DNA of 64,000 nt from an uncultured Kordiimonas sp. (GTDB taxonomy: Bacteria; Pseudomonadota; Alphaproteobacteria; Sphingomonadales; Kordiimonadaceae), in assembly GCA_947503625.1 (NCBI GenBank), contig CANNEK010000002.1, positions 806,001-870,000 on the forward strand. Reading direction: 5' to 3'. The translations under genes were made by a program, and so were the position numbers. Each line of letters opens with the position of its first letter. Within the stretch, counting starts at the first letter, position 1. This document shows positions 55,003 to 64,000 of this stretch, piece after piece. The notes beneath the pieces are model-generated. The model did not search any database and was not told the origin of the DNA. It worked only from the letters and a program-made list of their open reading frames with translations.

Positions 55003-57330
55003 CTAGTCGTCTCGTTTCAGGTTCAGGCGGAAAGAGTTCAGGATCACGACGATTGATGAGCCCGACATGGCAATGGCTGCCACCAACGGTGTTACGTGGC
55101 CCATAACAGCCAGGGGTATGGCGACAATGTTATAAACAACAGCAAGTGCGAAATTCTGCTTCACCAGCCGTGTGGAAGATTTTGCGGTGTCGAAGGCTGT
55201 TGCGACAGGCTTCAACATGTCACCCTGAAAAACGATATCGGCTGTATTCTGGGTGATATCCACTGCGCTCGACGGTGACATGGAAACGTGGGCAAAAGCC
55301 ATGGCTGCAGCGTCATTAAGGCCGTCTCCGACCATTAGCGTTTTTGCCCCCGCGTTTTTCAAGGCTTTCAGTCGATCACATTTTTCAACCGGCGACACAC
55401 CAGCCTCATAGGTATCAATCCCGGCCTCCTGTGCGATTTCAGCGGCAACCGCTTCCCTGTCACCCGAAAGCAGCTGTACCGAGATCCCGGCTTTCTTCAG
55501 CGTGTCAATTGTTTGTCTGGCATCTGTACGTAACTGGTCGGCAAACGCAAAACGAGCCATCGGTTCGCCGTTGGTCGACAGCCACATTTCGAGTGCTGAG
55601 CCCATGTCACCCGCTGTTTCGGGGCCGCACCATGCGCGGCTGCCCAACCTCAGCGTTTTGCCCTCATGGACTGCTTCCAGTCCTTTTCCGGGTATTTCAG
55701 ACACAGAAATATCAGCAAATTCGCCGTCATAAGCGCGTGCAAGTGCCATGGAGAGAGGGTGTTTGCTCTGCGCCGCCATTGAGGCCGCCAGGGTGAGAGC
55801 AACGCCGTCGTATGCAAAATCGCTACCTTCGTCGTCTACCTCGGAAATCAGTTCGGGCCGTCCCAACGTCAGTGTGCCGGTTTTGTCAAACACCACTGTG
55901 TCGATCACGGCCATTTTTTCCAGTGCGTCACCGGATTTGAGCAAGATGCCCCGTCGCATCATCTTGCCGCTGGCAAGCACCTGCACCACAGGCACGGCAA
56001 GCCCGAGCGCACAGGGGCACGTAATGATCAACACTGTCACTGCGTTCAAAAGAGAAACCTGCCACGGCGCCGACATCACCAGCCACCACCCTAGGAAGGT
56101 TAGCGCACCCATGGAGTGGATAACCGGAGTGTAAAGCCGTGCTGCCATGTCCGCCAGCCGCACGTATTTGGACGCACTCTGCTCGGCAACTTCCATGAGT
56201 CGGACAATTTCGCTGAGCAGGCTTTTTTCACTTGCTTTTGACACGTCCACACGTATCGGAGCCGACAGGTTGACTGTGCCCGCGAATACACCGCTGCCGG
56301 GTTCAATCGTTTCAGGTATGGTTTCGCCGGTGATCAACGAAAGATCGGCACTCGACCGGCCGCTTTTTACCACGCCGTCTGCCGGGATGTTTTCGCCAAC
56401 GGCAACAACAACCGTCATGCCTTCCCTGAGGTCTTTAATAGGTACCTGTTCCAGTTTTCCGTCCTGATCCACGGCGGCAAAACCCTGCAGTCTGGATAGA
56501 AGGCGAGCGGCACTTTCCCGCGCTTTTCCCTTGGCGCGTGCATCAAGGTATCGACCAATCAACAGGAAAAACAACAGCATCACAGCGCTGTCGAAATAGA
56601 CATGTTCGCCGTGGTTTATGGTTTCCATCAAACTCATAACCGACGCCAACACAACGGCCAGCGAAATAGGCACATCCATATTGGTGCGCTTTTCTTTCAA
56701 CACAGCAAGAGCCGAGCGGAAAAAAGGCTGGCCTGAATAAAGAACGGTTGGAAGCGCGATAAGAGCCGAGATCCAGTGCAACAAATCGCGGGTGGCCATG
56801 CCCATTGTTTCAGTACTGGAAGACCATAGGCCCATGGAGAGCAGCATCATGTTTGCAGCAGCAAAACCAGATACCGCAATCGCGCGCAACAGATATTTTT
56901 CCTGATCGTCACCCTGTATTTCACCGGCATCAAGTGCGTGAAGCTTGTAGCCAAGCGTTGTTACTGCATTGGCGAGCTTGTCTGCCTCTGTCCGCTCGCC
57001 CTGCCAGCGCACGGTCATGCGCTCGGTTGTCATGTTTACCCGGCCTTCAAGAACACCCTCTCGAGAATTGAGGGCGTTTTCAATCAGCCGGATACAGGAA
57101 GCACAATGAATGCCTTCCACACCCAGTGTCAGGGTGAAAGTCTCGTCGCCATCATCACGCGCCAGAGCACTGTATCCAGTATTGGTTTGCATGGTATTTT
57201 TTGCTTCGAATGCGGCTTCACAGCCATGGCAACAAAAGGTCTGGCCCTGCGGTGCCGGGGCACCGCAATGGGCGCAGGCTGCTACTTGATGATCAAGCGT
57301 TCGCCCTGCTGATACGATTGCTGGTTCCAT
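55003..57330 (-). CDS. ccoI: Copper-exporting P-type ATPase CcoI (FixI)
   Basis: From ATG 57330 it has 775 residues; ATG 57354 would add eight. The N-terminal part has a cysteine-rich zinc-ribbon-like stretch (CAHCGAP, CCHGC) and a heavy-metal domain (GIHCASC). Eight membrane helices include the CPC copper site (TCPCALG). DKTGTLT and GDGLNDAAAM mark the P-type ATPase. It moves copper outward for cbb3 assembly. The start lies within the end of ccoH. Confidence 0.95.
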   Translation of the reverse strand: MEPAIVSAGRTLDHQVAACAHCGAPAPQGQTFCCHGCEAAFEAKNTMQTNTGYSALARDDGDETFTLTLGVEGIHCASCIRLIENALNSREGVLEGRVNMTTERMTVRWQGERTEADKLANAVTTLGYKLHALDAGEIQGDDQEKYLLRAIAVSGFAAANMMLLSMGLWSSSTETMGMATRDLLHWISALIALPTVLYSGQPFFRSALAVLKEKRTNMDVPISLAVVLASVMSLMETINHGEHVYFDSAVMLLFFLLIGRYLDARAKGKARESAARLLSRLQGFAAVDQDGKLEQVPIKDLREGMTVVVAVGENIPADGVVKSGRSSADLSLITGETIPETIEPGSGVFAGTVNLSAPIRVDVSKASEKSLLSEIVRLMEVAEQSASKYVRLADMAARLYTPVIHSMGALTFLGWWLVMSAPWQVSLLNAVTVLIITCPCALGLAVPVVQVLASGKMMRRGILLKSGDALEKMAVIDTVVFDKTGTLTLGRPELISEVDDEGSDFAYDGVALTLAASMAAQSKHPLSMALARAYDGEFADISVSEIPGKGLEAVHEGKTLRLGSRAWCGPETAGDMGSALEMWLSTNGEPMARFAFADQLRTDARQTIDTLKKAGISVQLLSGDREAVAAEIAQEAGIDTYEAGVSPVEKCDRLKALKNAGAKTLMVGDGLNDAAAMAFAHVSMSPSSAVDITQNTADIVFQGDMLKPVATAFDTAKSSTRLVKQNFALAVVYNIVAIPLAVMGHVTPLVAAIAMSGSSIVVILNSFRLNLKRDD

Positions 57331-57758
57331 TCGGCAAACACCCTTACATCCCATACACCTTTAAGCGGAAAGTCCACTGGTGCAGTATAGCTTCCGTCAC
57401 TCGATGCGATCAATTCAACCGAGAAATCGGCCCCATTATGAGTGGGTCGTATGAATTCAGCAACCACTTGTGCGCCGGAAACCGGCGTCTCGGATGCATT
57501 CACAAGCGTGAAGGAAAGCATCCCGCTCTCGGAATAGTTGATGGTGCTTTGCCAACCAAGAGCGTCCTGCTCGGCCGCAGCCGATACCGTTTCATTGTAA
57601 TCGAGGCCTTTCTGATAGGCCTGTTCGGTTACGACACCCGTGTGTGTGCTGGTTGCCAAATAGACGAAGATGCCGTCCATAATGGCAAGTACGACGAAGA
57701 ATCCGACGAAATACAGCGGGATGAAACGGTCACTTTTTCTAACGGTTGTTTCTGTCAT
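57282..57758 (-). CDS. ccoH: cbb3 assembly protein CcoH (FixH)
   Basis: A 158-residue protein with one N-terminal membrane helix (about residues 13-33) and a periplasmic FixH beta domain. YQKGLDYNETVSAAAEQDALGW is the conserved family block. CcoH stays with the cbb3 subunits during assembly. It follows ccoG by 11 bp and overlaps ccoI by 49 bp. Confidence 0.93.
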   Translation of the reverse strand: MTETTVRKSDRFIPLYFVGFFVVLAIMDGIFVYLATSTHTGVVTEQAYQKGLDYNETVSAAAEQDALGWQSTINYSESGMLSFTLVNASETPVSGAQVVAEFIRPTHNGADFSVELIASSDGSYTAPVDFPLKGVWDVRVFAEWNQQSYQQGERLIIK

Positions 57759-57769
57759 TGAAGGGCTCC

Positions 57770-59185
57770 CTAGCGGCCTTCACTCAGGAAAATTCCTGAA
57801 TAGGTTTCAATGATATCACCGCGCGCATTTTTTGCGGTGAAAGTGATAGGTGATCGCGCGGCGGGTGGTTTGGGCGCCGTTACGAAAACCCGGAAGTGTG
57901 CTACCCCGTCGGCATAAACCAGCAGTGCGCCCGGATCAGGATCACCCGCTGCCTGTACACGCAAGTCTGCGCCAGCCAGGCCATCCACTGACAACTCAAA
58001 CACCATGTCATCATGGGTTTTGTTGAGGATGCGGATGTCGTAGCCATTCCTGATTGTACCATCAGACAGCGTGACATAAAGCGGATTGCGATCATGCAGC
58101 ACATTCAACTCAGAGGCACTGCGATTCAGCAAACCATAAAGCATCACTCCGCCGACAATGGCGAGGACCCCAATGTACCAGAAGGTGCGAGGCCGCATGA
58201 CATGGGTTGATTCCGGCTTGCCTGCCAGTCGCTGTTCGCGGTTATGAGTTGTATCATATCTGATCAGTCCGCGCGGGCGGTCAACTTTGTCCATGATTTC
58301 ATTGCAGGCATCGATACACAGGCCGCATGCGATGCATTCCATTTGCAAGCCGTCACGGATATCAATGCCAACCGGGCATACCTGAACGCACATTGTGCAA
58401 TCAACGCAGTCTCCGCGTCCGTCCCAGCTATCACCTTTTTTATGCTTGCCACGCGGCTCACCCCGATCAACGTCGTAGCCGATAACCAATGTGTCCTTGT
58501 CGAACATGGCCGATTGAAACCGTGAATAGGGACACATGTACATACATACCTGCTCACGGGCGAAGCCTGCCATCAGGTATGTCGAGAATGTCAGCGCAAC
58601 AATCCAGCCGCCAACATCCCATGGCACATCAAGGTGGATGATTTGTTCAAGCAGCGTGGGTGCGTCGTTGAAATAGAAAACCCAGGCACCGCCGGTGAGG
58701 GCGCCTATGATGATCCACAGCGAATGTGTCGCTGCCATCTTCCATATTTTTTCGAACCCCCATGGACTTTTGGCAAGCTTCATTCGTTTGGCGCGGTCGC
58801 CCTGAATAATGCGTTCCACCCATACAAACAGGTCGGTCCAAACGGTTTGCGGGCAGGTGTATCCGCACCAGACCCGTCCGGCCAGACTTGTGACAAAAAA
58901 CAGGGCAACAGCCGCCATCACAAGAATACCGGTCAGATAATAGACCTCCTGCGGCCATATCTCGATAAAGAAGAAGTATGCCCGTCTTGCCGGCATGTCG
59001 ATCAGGATGGCCTGATCAGGGGCGTGCAGCCCCCGATCCCAGCGCAAGAAAGGCGCAAGATAATATATGGCCAGTGTCACGATCATTGTGACCCATTTCA
59101 GTTTGCGGTACTTACCCCAGATACGCTTGGGGTAAGCCCGTTCCCGCTTTTCGAAAAACTTGATCGGTTCTGCCGTGTCACTCAC
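57770..59185 (-). CDS. ccoG: Cupric reductase / ferredoxin-type protein CcoG (FixG, RdxA)
   Basis: A 471-residue membrane protein with about five helices, the NapH-like WCGYTCPQTVWTD block and two 4Fe-4S motifs (CVDCTMCVQVCPVGI and CIACGLCIDAC). The C-terminal part is a periplasmic immunoglobulin-like domain. In Rhodobacter CcoG reduces copper(II) so it can be inserted into the oxidase. It starts 6 bp after ccoP. Confidence 0.96.
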   Translation of the reverse strand: MSDTAEPIKFFEKRERAYPKRIWGKYRKLKWVTMIVTLAIYYLAPFLRWDRGLHAPDQAILIDMPARRAYFFFIEIWPQEVYYLTGILVMAAVALFFVTSLAGRVWCGYTCPQTVWTDLFVWVERIIQGDRAKRMKLAKSPWGFEKIWKMAATHSLWIIIGALTGGAWVFYFNDAPTLLEQIIHLDVPWDVGGWIVALTFSTYLMAGFAREQVCMYMCPYSRFQSAMFDKDTLVIGYDVDRGEPRGKHKKGDSWDGRGDCVDCTMCVQVCPVGIDIRDGLQMECIACGLCIDACNEIMDKVDRPRGLIRYDTTHNREQRLAGKPESTHVMRPRTFWYIGVLAIVGGVMLYGLLNRSASELNVLHDRNPLYVTLSDGTIRNGYDIRILNKTHDDMVFELSVDGLAGADLRVQAAGDPDPGALLVYADGVAHFRVFVTAPKPPAARSPITFTAKNARGDIIETYSGIFLSEGR

Positions 59186-59191
59186 AGGACT

Positions 59192-60064
59192 TTACTCCGT
59201 CTCACCGCCACCAAGGGCGTGGACATAAATAGCCAGTTGCCGAATAGTGTTGGCGTCAAGCCGGGTGTTCCAGTTTGGCATCATGCCATGCTTGGGCCGT
59301 TTTATTTGAGCAACCAGATCCGTTTTGTTGCCCCCATAGAACCAGATGGCATCTGCCAGATTTGGTGCGCCCTGAAAACGGTCGCCTGTGCCATTATCAG
59401 CATGGCAAAGCGAACATTGCTCGTCATACAGTTCTTTGCCCCTCGCCGGGAAGGCTCCATCAGTGCTGAAGCTGAGAACATAATCCGCGATATCCGCAAC
59501 TTCATCGTCAGCATAAATGTCTGCAAACGCAGGCATCTCGGAGAAACGTGTCTCATCGTGGTTCGCACGGACACCAAAACGAATGGTTTCATGGATGTCG
59601 TCAACCGTACCGCCCCAAAGCCAGTCGTCATCCAAGAGATTGGGGTACCCCGGTCCGCCGGTGCCGCCGGTGCCGTGGCAGGTAGCGCAGTTATCCTTGA
59701 AAGCCGAGGCTCCACCCGCCTGAGCGAATGCATAAAGGGCCGGGTCTTGCTGAATTTCAGTAAAAGACGCATTCTCAAACCGTTCCAGGTAGGCAGCCCG
59801 CCTTGCCAGAATCTCGGCCTGACTTTCCGCCAGTTCACTATATTGCGTCCAGCCAATGTTGCCGGTTGTGCCGCCGCGTTCGCCGTCACCACTGAGAGTT
59901 GGCCAGGACGGGTACACAAACGAGTAACCGATTGCCCAGATAATGGTCACAATCATAACGCCCAGCCACCAGCGCGGCGCCGGGTTGTTTAGTTCCTTGA
60001 TGCCGTCCCAGTCGTGGCCTGTGGTTTCGACACCGGTGAACTCGTCTCTTTCTTTTTCGCTCAT
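59192..60064 (-). CDS. ccoP: cbb3 cytochrome c oxidase dihaem subunit CcoP (FixP)
   Basis: A 290-residue protein. A membrane helix lies at about residues 31-51, then two cytochrome c domains with CATCH (near residue 128) and CSLCH (near 217). The start TTGHDWDGIKELNNPAPRWW is highly typical. It passes electrons from bc1 and soluble cytochrome to CcoO and CcoN. The start overlaps the ccoQ stop (ATGA). Confidence 0.97.
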   Translation of the reverse strand: MSEKERDEFTGVETTGHDWDGIKELNNPAPRWWLGVMIVTIIWAIGYSFVYPSWPTLSGDGERGGTTGNIGWTQYSELAESQAEILARRAAYLERFENASFTEIQQDPALYAFAQAGGASAFKDNCATCHGTGGTGGPGYPNLLDDDWLWGGTVDDIHETIRFGVRANHDETRFSEMPAFADIYADDEVADIADYVLSFSTDGAFPARGKELYDEQCSLCHADNGTGDRFQGAPNLADAIWFYGGNKTDLVAQIKRPKHGMMPNWNTRLDANTIRQLAIYVHALGGGETE

Positions 60065-60213
60065 TGCTCGTCCCCCTTGAGAGGAATAAATTTGTGATCT
60101 TCAATGACCTTCTTCTGACTGGGGCGAAACGCCCAGTATACGATGCCGCAGAATACGGAGAAGAAGAACATCAGGCCGGTCATACCGGCGTTATCGGAGA
60201 GCCAGTCAATCAT
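60061..60213 (-). CDS. ccoQ: cbb3 oxidase small subunit CcoQ (FixQ)
   Basis: A 50-residue protein, read from ATG 60213, which overlaps the ccoO stop (ATGA). It has one membrane helix ([20 protein letters not shown]) followed by RPSQKK and a polar tail, the standard CcoQ layout. CcoQ stabilises the complex and its contact with CcoP. Both ends overlap their neighbours by 4 bp. Confidence 0.94.
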   Translation of the reverse strand: MIDWLSDNAGMTGLMFFFSVFCGIVYWAFRPSQKKVIEDHKFIPLKGDEQ

Positions 60214-60944
60214 TCGCCGCTCCTTTTGGTGCCGTCATGTTTATAGTCCTGCAATTCAGCCATGGTGCCCAGAACCTGCAGGTAGGCAATCAGCGCATCC
60301 ATTTCAGTGGTTGTTGGCTGGCCATCGAAGTTGCGGGCATTGACTTTGCTGTATCGTTCCATCAGCCCATCGACGGCGTCGCTTTCATCAGCGGCTTGCG
60401 CAAGGGCATCGGAATGGGCATTGGCGATCATCTCGTCAGTGTAGGGAACCCCCACCATTCTGAGCGCGATCATGTCCTGGCCAATGTCGTCGATGTCCGC
60501 ACCCCGGCGAGAGAGGTGGGCGTAACCCGGCATGATTGATTCCGGCACCAGTGCCCGAGGGTCAATCATGTGAGCCACGTGCCAGTCATCCGAGTATTTG
60601 CCGCCCACACGCGCTAGGTCTGGCCCCGTGCGTTTGGAGCCCCACTGGAACGGATGGTCATACATGCTTTCCGCTGCCAGTGAATAATGGCCGTATCGTT
60701 CAACCTCATCGCGCAGCGCCCGCACCTGCTGGCTGTGGCAGCCATAGCACCCTTCGCGGATGTAGACATTTTGTCCTGCAAGTTCGAGCGGGGTGTAGGG
60801 CCTTACACCCTTCACCGGTTCGATTGTGGTTTCCATGCGGAACAAGGGCACGATTTCAATGATGCCGCCGATCGAGATGGTAATCACCACGAAAATAAGC
60901 ATCAGGATGGAGTTTTTCTCCAGAGCTTCATGTTTCTTAAGCAT
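60210..60944 (-). CDS. ccoO: cbb3 cytochrome c oxidase monohaem subunit CcoO (FixO)
   Basis: From ATG 60944 (GGGGAGA upstream) it has 244 residues. The open frame to 61001 is an extension into ccoN. One membrane helix (about 12-33) is followed by a c-type haem site [10 protein letters not shown] with later Met ligand in [10 protein letters not shown]. It ends near [12 protein letters not shown], as in the family. The start overlaps the ccoN end by 8 bp. Confidence 0.97.
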   Translation of the reverse strand: MLKKHEALEKNSILMLIFVVITISIGGIIEIVPLFRMETTIEPVKGVRPYTPLELAGQNVYIREGCYGCHSQQVRALRDEVERYGHYSLAAESMYDHPFQWGSKRTGPDLARVGGKYSDDWHVAHMIDPRALVPESIMPGYAHLSRRGADIDDIGQDMIALRMVGVPYTDEMIANAHSDALAQAADESDAVDGLMERYSKVNARNFDGQPTTTEMDALIAYLQVLGTMAELQDYKHDGTKRSGE

Positions 60945-62388
60945 GAACAGTCTCCCCTGCGTCTTCTGCTGGATAGAGGTTTTCCTCAGGCGCGGCATCA
61001 CCGCGCACAGTTTTGATTAGGTTGTAGACCATGATCAGGCTGCCCGAGAGGAACAGGATGCCGCCGAAGGCCCTGATCAGGTATGGAATATGCTTGGCCG
61101 CAACAGTTTCAACGAAGCTGTACTCCAGGAACCCGAGCGCGTCATACGAACGCCACATCAGGCCTTCCATGATGCCGGAAACCCACATGGCAGCGATGTA
61201 GAGAACGATACCAATGGTGGATATCCACAAGTGAGTGTTTACAAGCTTCAGAGAATACAACCCCGGGCGTTTCCAAAGAACCGGCACCAGATGATAGATC
61301 GCACCGAAGCTGATGAACGCAACCCAGCCAAGTGCACCTGAATGCACGTGCCCGATAGTCCAGTCCGTGTAGTGGCTCAGCGCGTTCACGGCTTTAATGG
61401 ACATCAAAGGCCCTTCAAAAGTGCTCATGCCATAGAAAGCCAGCGAAATAATCATGAACTTGAGAACAGGGTCTTCCCGCAGTTTGTGCCATGCGCCCGA
61501 AAGCGTCATCATACCGTTGATCATGCCGCCCCATGAAGGCATCCACAGCATGATTGAGAAGGTCATGCCCAGTGTTTGCGCCCAGTCTGGCAGTGCTGTG
61601 TAATGCAGGTGGTGGGGACCAGCCCAGATATACATGAAAATAAGCGACCAGAAGTGCAGGATCGACAGACGGTAGCTGTAAACAGGCCGTCCGGCGCGCT
61701 TGGGTACAAAATAATACATGATGCCGAGGAAGCCTGCGGTCAGGAAGAAGCCTACTGCATTGTGGCCATACCACCACTGGATCATTGCCGCCTGTACGCC
61801 GCCCCATAAAGGATAGCTCTTGGCGCCAAAGATCGATACAGGGATCGAAATATTGTTCACCAGATGCAACACAGCGACCGTGACGATGAAACCAAGGAAG
61901 AACCAGTTTGCCACATAAATGTGGGGTTCTTTCCGGTTTTTAAGTGTCATCAGGAACACAATAAGATAGGCAACCCAGACAAAGGTGAGCCAAAGATCGG
62001 CATACCACTCGGGTTCTGCATATTCTTTTGCCTGCGTCACGCCGGTTACATATCCGAGTGCAGCGAGAACAATGAAGAACTGATAGCCCCAGAAAGTGAA
62101 CTTGGCCCAGCCATCACCCCACAGGCGGGTGCGACAGGTGCGCTGCACAGCAAAATAACTGGTTGCGAACAGGGCGTTGCCCCCGAACGCAAAAATTACC
62201 GCTGATGTGTGAAGCGGCCGCAGACGGCCAAATGTCAGATATTCACCGATATTCAGAGCTGGAAAGGCCATTTGAAGGGCGATGAAAACCCCGACCAGAA
62301 AGCCGGTTACGCCCCAAAAAACGGTTGCGATCGTGAAAAGCTTCACGATCTCATCGTTATAATTCGGTTTTTCAGCAAGCATGTTCAT
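60937..62388 (-). CDS. ccoN: cbb3 cytochrome c oxidase catalytic subunit CcoN (FixN)
   Basis: From ATG 62388 (GAGGA upstream) it has 483 residues and 12 helices. Histidines for the haems and copper are in [24 protein letters not shown] and [20 protein letters not shown]; the His-linked Tyr of C-family oxidases is in QWWYGHN region. This is the high-affinity oxidase core for low oxygen. It lies 10 bp after the TauE-like gene, so both share one transcript. Confidence 0.97.
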   Translation of the reverse strand: MNMLAEKPNYNDEIVKLFTIATVFWGVTGFLVGVFIALQMAFPALNIGEYLTFGRLRPLHTSAVIFAFGGNALFATSYFAVQRTCRTRLWGDGWAKFTFWGYQFFIVLAALGYVTGVTQAKEYAEPEWYADLWLTFVWVAYLIVFLMTLKNRKEPHIYVANWFFLGFIVTVAVLHLVNNISIPVSIFGAKSYPLWGGVQAAMIQWWYGHNAVGFFLTAGFLGIMYYFVPKRAGRPVYSYRLSILHFWSLIFMYIWAGPHHLHYTALPDWAQTLGMTFSIMLWMPSWGGMINGMMTLSGAWHKLREDPVLKFMIISLAFYGMSTFEGPLMSIKAVNALSHYTDWTIGHVHSGALGWVAFISFGAIYHLVPVLWKRPGLYSLKLVNTHLWISTIGIVLYIAAMWVSGIMEGLMWRSYDALGFLEYSFVETVAAKHIPYLIRAFGGILFLSGSLIMVYNLIKTVRGDAAPEENLYPAEDAGETVHA

Positions 62389-62398
62389 AGGCTTGTCC

Positions 62399-63136
62399 TC
62401 ATGATAATAAACCCCCTGCAATTGCAAACAGACTGGCACTGTTGAAAACCATCACGCCCCTGGCGATGGATTTTGTGCTGACAGGCCAGCGGTTTGCGGA
62501 AAGTTGACCCAGCGCCGCTGCCAAGGCAAGGGCTGGAATAGTGGCAAGGCCAAAGCCTGCCATTGAAAAGAATGCGGCGAACGGGTCGCCGGTTGCTGCA
62601 ACAGCAAGCAGCGCTGCTGCAACAAGGCCGCATGGCAGAAATCCCAGAACCACACCAAGCGCGTAGCGGTGCAACGAAGACTGTCCGCGCAGAAATGGCT
62701 GCGCCGCTCTACCAAGTGTAGCACCAAACTTGCCAAAACCTTCGCGCAATTTTGGTGGCCAGATTTTGATCCTGAGCGTTGGAAATGCACTGGCAAGAAA
62801 CATAAATCCGGCAGCGATCATCAGGACTGCTGCCCATTTCTGGTGGTCGTCCGCAACAGCGAAAAAGCCTGTGAATGCTGCCGCTGTAACGCCCATTGCC
62901 GTGTAGGTGGTGATTCGGCCCAGATGATAGGGCAACAGGGCTGCGCCTCGAACCCTTTCAAAAATGCCGGATTCTTTTGGAAGGGCTCCTCGCACTGACG
63001 TCTGGGCAAAAGCAAAAGGCCCGCACATGCCGACACAATGCGTCATGCTGCCGACCAGCCCGCCCAAAAACAGCGTAAAAGTCAGCCCACCGTGGTTCTG
63101 AATGGCAGCCTGACAATGATTTAGGAACATTTCCAC
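62399..63136 (-). CDS. TauE/SafE-like (DsbD-type) membrane protein, first gene of the cco operon
   Basis: A 245-residue protein with about six helices. The motif [11 protein letters not shown] (near residues 31-41) holds two cysteines, and [14 protein letters not shown] holds a third in helix 4. These features mark the UreH/TauE-like subgroup often found with cco genes and suspected to act in metal or redox traffic for oxidase assembly. A sulfite role is not supported here. The start is GTG 63136 (AGGGG upstream) or ATG 63130. It directly follows the FNR-type promoter. Confidence 0.88.
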   Translation of the reverse strand: MEMFLNHCQAAIQNHGGLTFTLFLGGLVGSMTHCVGMCGPFAFAQTSVRGALPKESGIFERVRGAALLPYHLGRITTYTAMGVTAAAFTGFFAVADDHQKWAAVLMIAAGFMFLASAFPTLRIKIWPPKLREGFGKFGATLGRAAQPFLRGQSSLHRYALGVVLGFLPCGLVAAALLAVAATGDPFAAFFSMAGFGLATIPALALAAALGQLSANRWPVSTKSIARGVMVFNSASLFAIAGGLLS

Positions 63137-63165
63137 ACAGAGCCCCTGTTTTTTGTCACGGTGCC

Positions 63166-63206
63166 AATATAGCGATGGCTATCAAGGGTGATTTGACAGA
63201 AGTCAA
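63166..63206 (-). promoter_or_regulatory. FNR-type promoter of the cco operon
   Basis: TTGAC-N4-GTCAA (63193-63206) is a perfect palindrome of FNR/FixK/Anr type. On the minus strand a TATATT -10 hexamer lies at 63171-63166. Counting seven bases on gives a start near 63158, placing the box centre at -41.5, the standard class II activation position. The predicted leader is about 22 nt. Confidence 0.82.
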
Positions 63207-63280
63207 AACAGCGCCTTTGTATAGTGCGGCAGAGCGACGCAGCGACTGCAACAAGCCCGATAAGCAGGTTCCAAAGGTCG

Positions 63281-63300
63281 GCTTTTCACAAGCGAAAAGC
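63281..63300. promoter_or_regulatory. Inverted repeat upstream of the NTF2-like gene
   Basis: GCTTTTC and GAAAAGC flank a 6-bp spacer, 89 bp before the ATG at 63389. A TATGAT hexamer lies at 63313-63318. It may be an operator or an upstream promoter element; function unknown. Confidence 0.35.
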
Positions 63301-63388
63301 GGGATTAAATGTTATGATATAGCCTTGACGGCTGATAGTATGGATCGCGTTGCTTCATTGAGAAGTTTTGTGACAGAGGGGAATCCAC

Positions 63389-63823
63389 ATGAAAAATCTA
63401 ATAGTCCTTTTCGCCATGATGGCAGGTATTGCAATGCCTGCCGCCGCCGATGGCCACGAAGACAAAGAAGCCATAAAGGCAGCAGTTTTCGACTATTTTC
63501 ACGGTCAGGGTGAAGCAAGCCGGGAACGCCTGTTCAGGGCCTTTGATGCCGACAACTCCACCATGGTTGGCGTTGTGAAAAGCGAAGATGGTTCGGAGAT
63601 GGTGCGTTCATGGAAAGACATGAATGTTGTTTTGTCCAACTGGGCGTCGAATGAAAACCCCGCTGGCGGCGACCGTGACGGCGAAATCATTTCCATGAAT
63701 ATGGTAGATGACCAACTCGCCGTTGTTCTGTTTCGTTCTACCGACCGTTTTTACGATGCGCTGACGCTTGGCAAGGTCAATGGTGACTGGAAAATCATCG
63801 CGAAGGCTTTTGTGCTGCAATAG
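63389..63823 (+). CDS. Secreted NTF2/lumazine-binding-like protein
   Basis: A 144-residue protein with a signal peptide (cleavage after AAA, about residue 20). The mature part (EAIKAAVFDYFHGQGEAS then LFRAFDADNSTMVG and DRFYDALTLGKVNGDWKIIAKAF) matches the SnoaL/NTF2-like putative lumazine-binding fold. These proteins form a pocket for small ligands or catalysis; no specific role can be read. It is divergent from the cco operon and has a GGGGA ribosome site. Confidence 0.82.
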   Translation: MKNLIVLFAMMAGIAMPAAADGHEDKEAIKAAVFDYFHGQGEASRERLFRAFDADNSTMVGVVKSEDGSEMVRSWKDMNVVLSNWASNENPAGGDRDGEIISMNMVDDQLAVVLFRSTDRFYDALTLGKVNGDWKIIAKAFVLQ

Positions 63824-63885
63824 CAGGTGGTCTCTGGCGGCTCTGCGTATATAGATGGGGCCGCCGAACTGCTGTTTGATTTGTT

Positions 63886-64000
63886 TCAGCGTTTCGGCGG
63901 ATGACTTTGCATGATCTGGCTGTCCAGTTCCATTGCCGTGATAACACTTTCCGCGATATCGGATAGCTTGCGGCTTTGCTGCATGGCTGCGTTCCGCATT
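63886..64000 (-). CDS. ANTAR-domain protein, C-terminal end (5' part outside window)
   Basis: The frame runs in from the right edge and ends at 63886-63888. The 38 visible residues include MRNAAMQQSRKLSDIAESVITAMEL, in pieces, which match the last helices of an ANTAR RNA-binding domain (as in NasT/AmiR). ANTAR proteins bind paired hexaloop hairpins in leader RNA and prevent termination. The rest of the gene, likely with a receiver domain, is outside the window. Confidence 0.65.
   Translation of the reverse strand, partial: MRNAAMQQSRKLSDIAESVITAMELDSQIMQSHPPKR

Noticed and set aside
58634-59992. Plus-strand open frame of 452 codons opposite ccoG/ccoP
   Set aside because: It lies fully antisense to two well-supported genes, has no family features or ribosome site, and its composition follows the opposite strand's codon pattern.

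Overview
The window reads as a gene-dense chromosomal segment of a free-living, aerobic to microaerobic Gram-negative bacterium. I infer an alphaproteobacterium, probably marine. The grounds are a cco operon in the alphaproteobacterial order ccoNOQP-GHIS, an FNR-type box, a RutR-like operator, an NsrR/Rrf2 regulator and many secreted lipoproteins and TonB-type outer-membrane functions. Kordiimonadales-like taxa would fit, but no rRNA or marker gene is present to prove it. I saw no tRNA, rRNA, CRISPR array, insertion sequence or prophage.

Layout. 1-1154: end of pstB and all of phoU (phosphate uptake and its signalling). 1251-3299: two small secreted proteins of unknown role and a prepilin peptidase (gspO type). 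3300-9090: a Pho-box-like region, then an internally duplicated acidic lipoprotein and a TonB-dependent receptor, separated by a perfect hairpin. 9211-20534: a complete type II secretion operon, gspC-D-E-F-G-H-I-J-K-L-M-N, plus a terminal lipoprotein, closed by a strong terminator. 20804-24628: DUF3604 metallohydrolase, parvulin isomerase and HupE/UreJ-like membrane protein in one unit. 24726-30733: lipoprotein amidase, a CadC-like membrane regulator with a periplasmic PD40 propeller, and a divergent prolyl-oligopeptidase-family enzyme. The intergenic region between the last two carries four 11-bp-phased direct repeats.

30784-40088 (minus strand): the complete reductive pyrimidine degradation pathway, preT-preA-aminotransferase-mmsA-ureidopropionase-NCS1 permease-dihydropyrimidinase, with a RutR-like palindrome just upstream. 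A second lipoprotein amidase (40252-41817) diverges from it. 41861-43788: a nitric-oxide response module of alternative oxidase, group III truncated haemoglobin and DUF1971 protein, divergent from nsrR across a 19-bp perfect palindrome. 43785-49161: an ankyrin-repeat protein and an AttEFGH-like ABC exporter set with a lipocalin-like partner. 49336-54761: two GH13 enzymes and a divergent sugar transporter (alpha-glucan use).

54826-63136 (minus strand): a nine-gene operon, TauE/SafE-like gene then ccoN-O-Q-P-G-H-I-S, encoding cbb3 oxidase and its copper and maturation machinery. Its promoter has an FNR-type box centred at -41.5 relative to the start inferred from a well-placed -10 element. ccoQ and ccoS are small and easily missed. 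63389-64000: a small secreted NTF2/lumazine-binding-like protein and the end of an ANTAR-domain protein.

How the parts fit. The respiratory genes form two complementary switches: cbb3 under FNR control for low oxygen, and NO-resistant alternative oxidase under NsrR control. Nutrient genes cover phosphate, pyrimidines, peptides and amides, and alpha-glucans. The T2SS would deliver hydrolases to the surface. Most families here are known. The least explained parts are the duplicated lipoprotein/TonB-receptor pair, the lipoprotein closing the T2SS operon, the DUF3604-parvulin-HupE cassette, and the PD40-sensor regulator with its phased operator.
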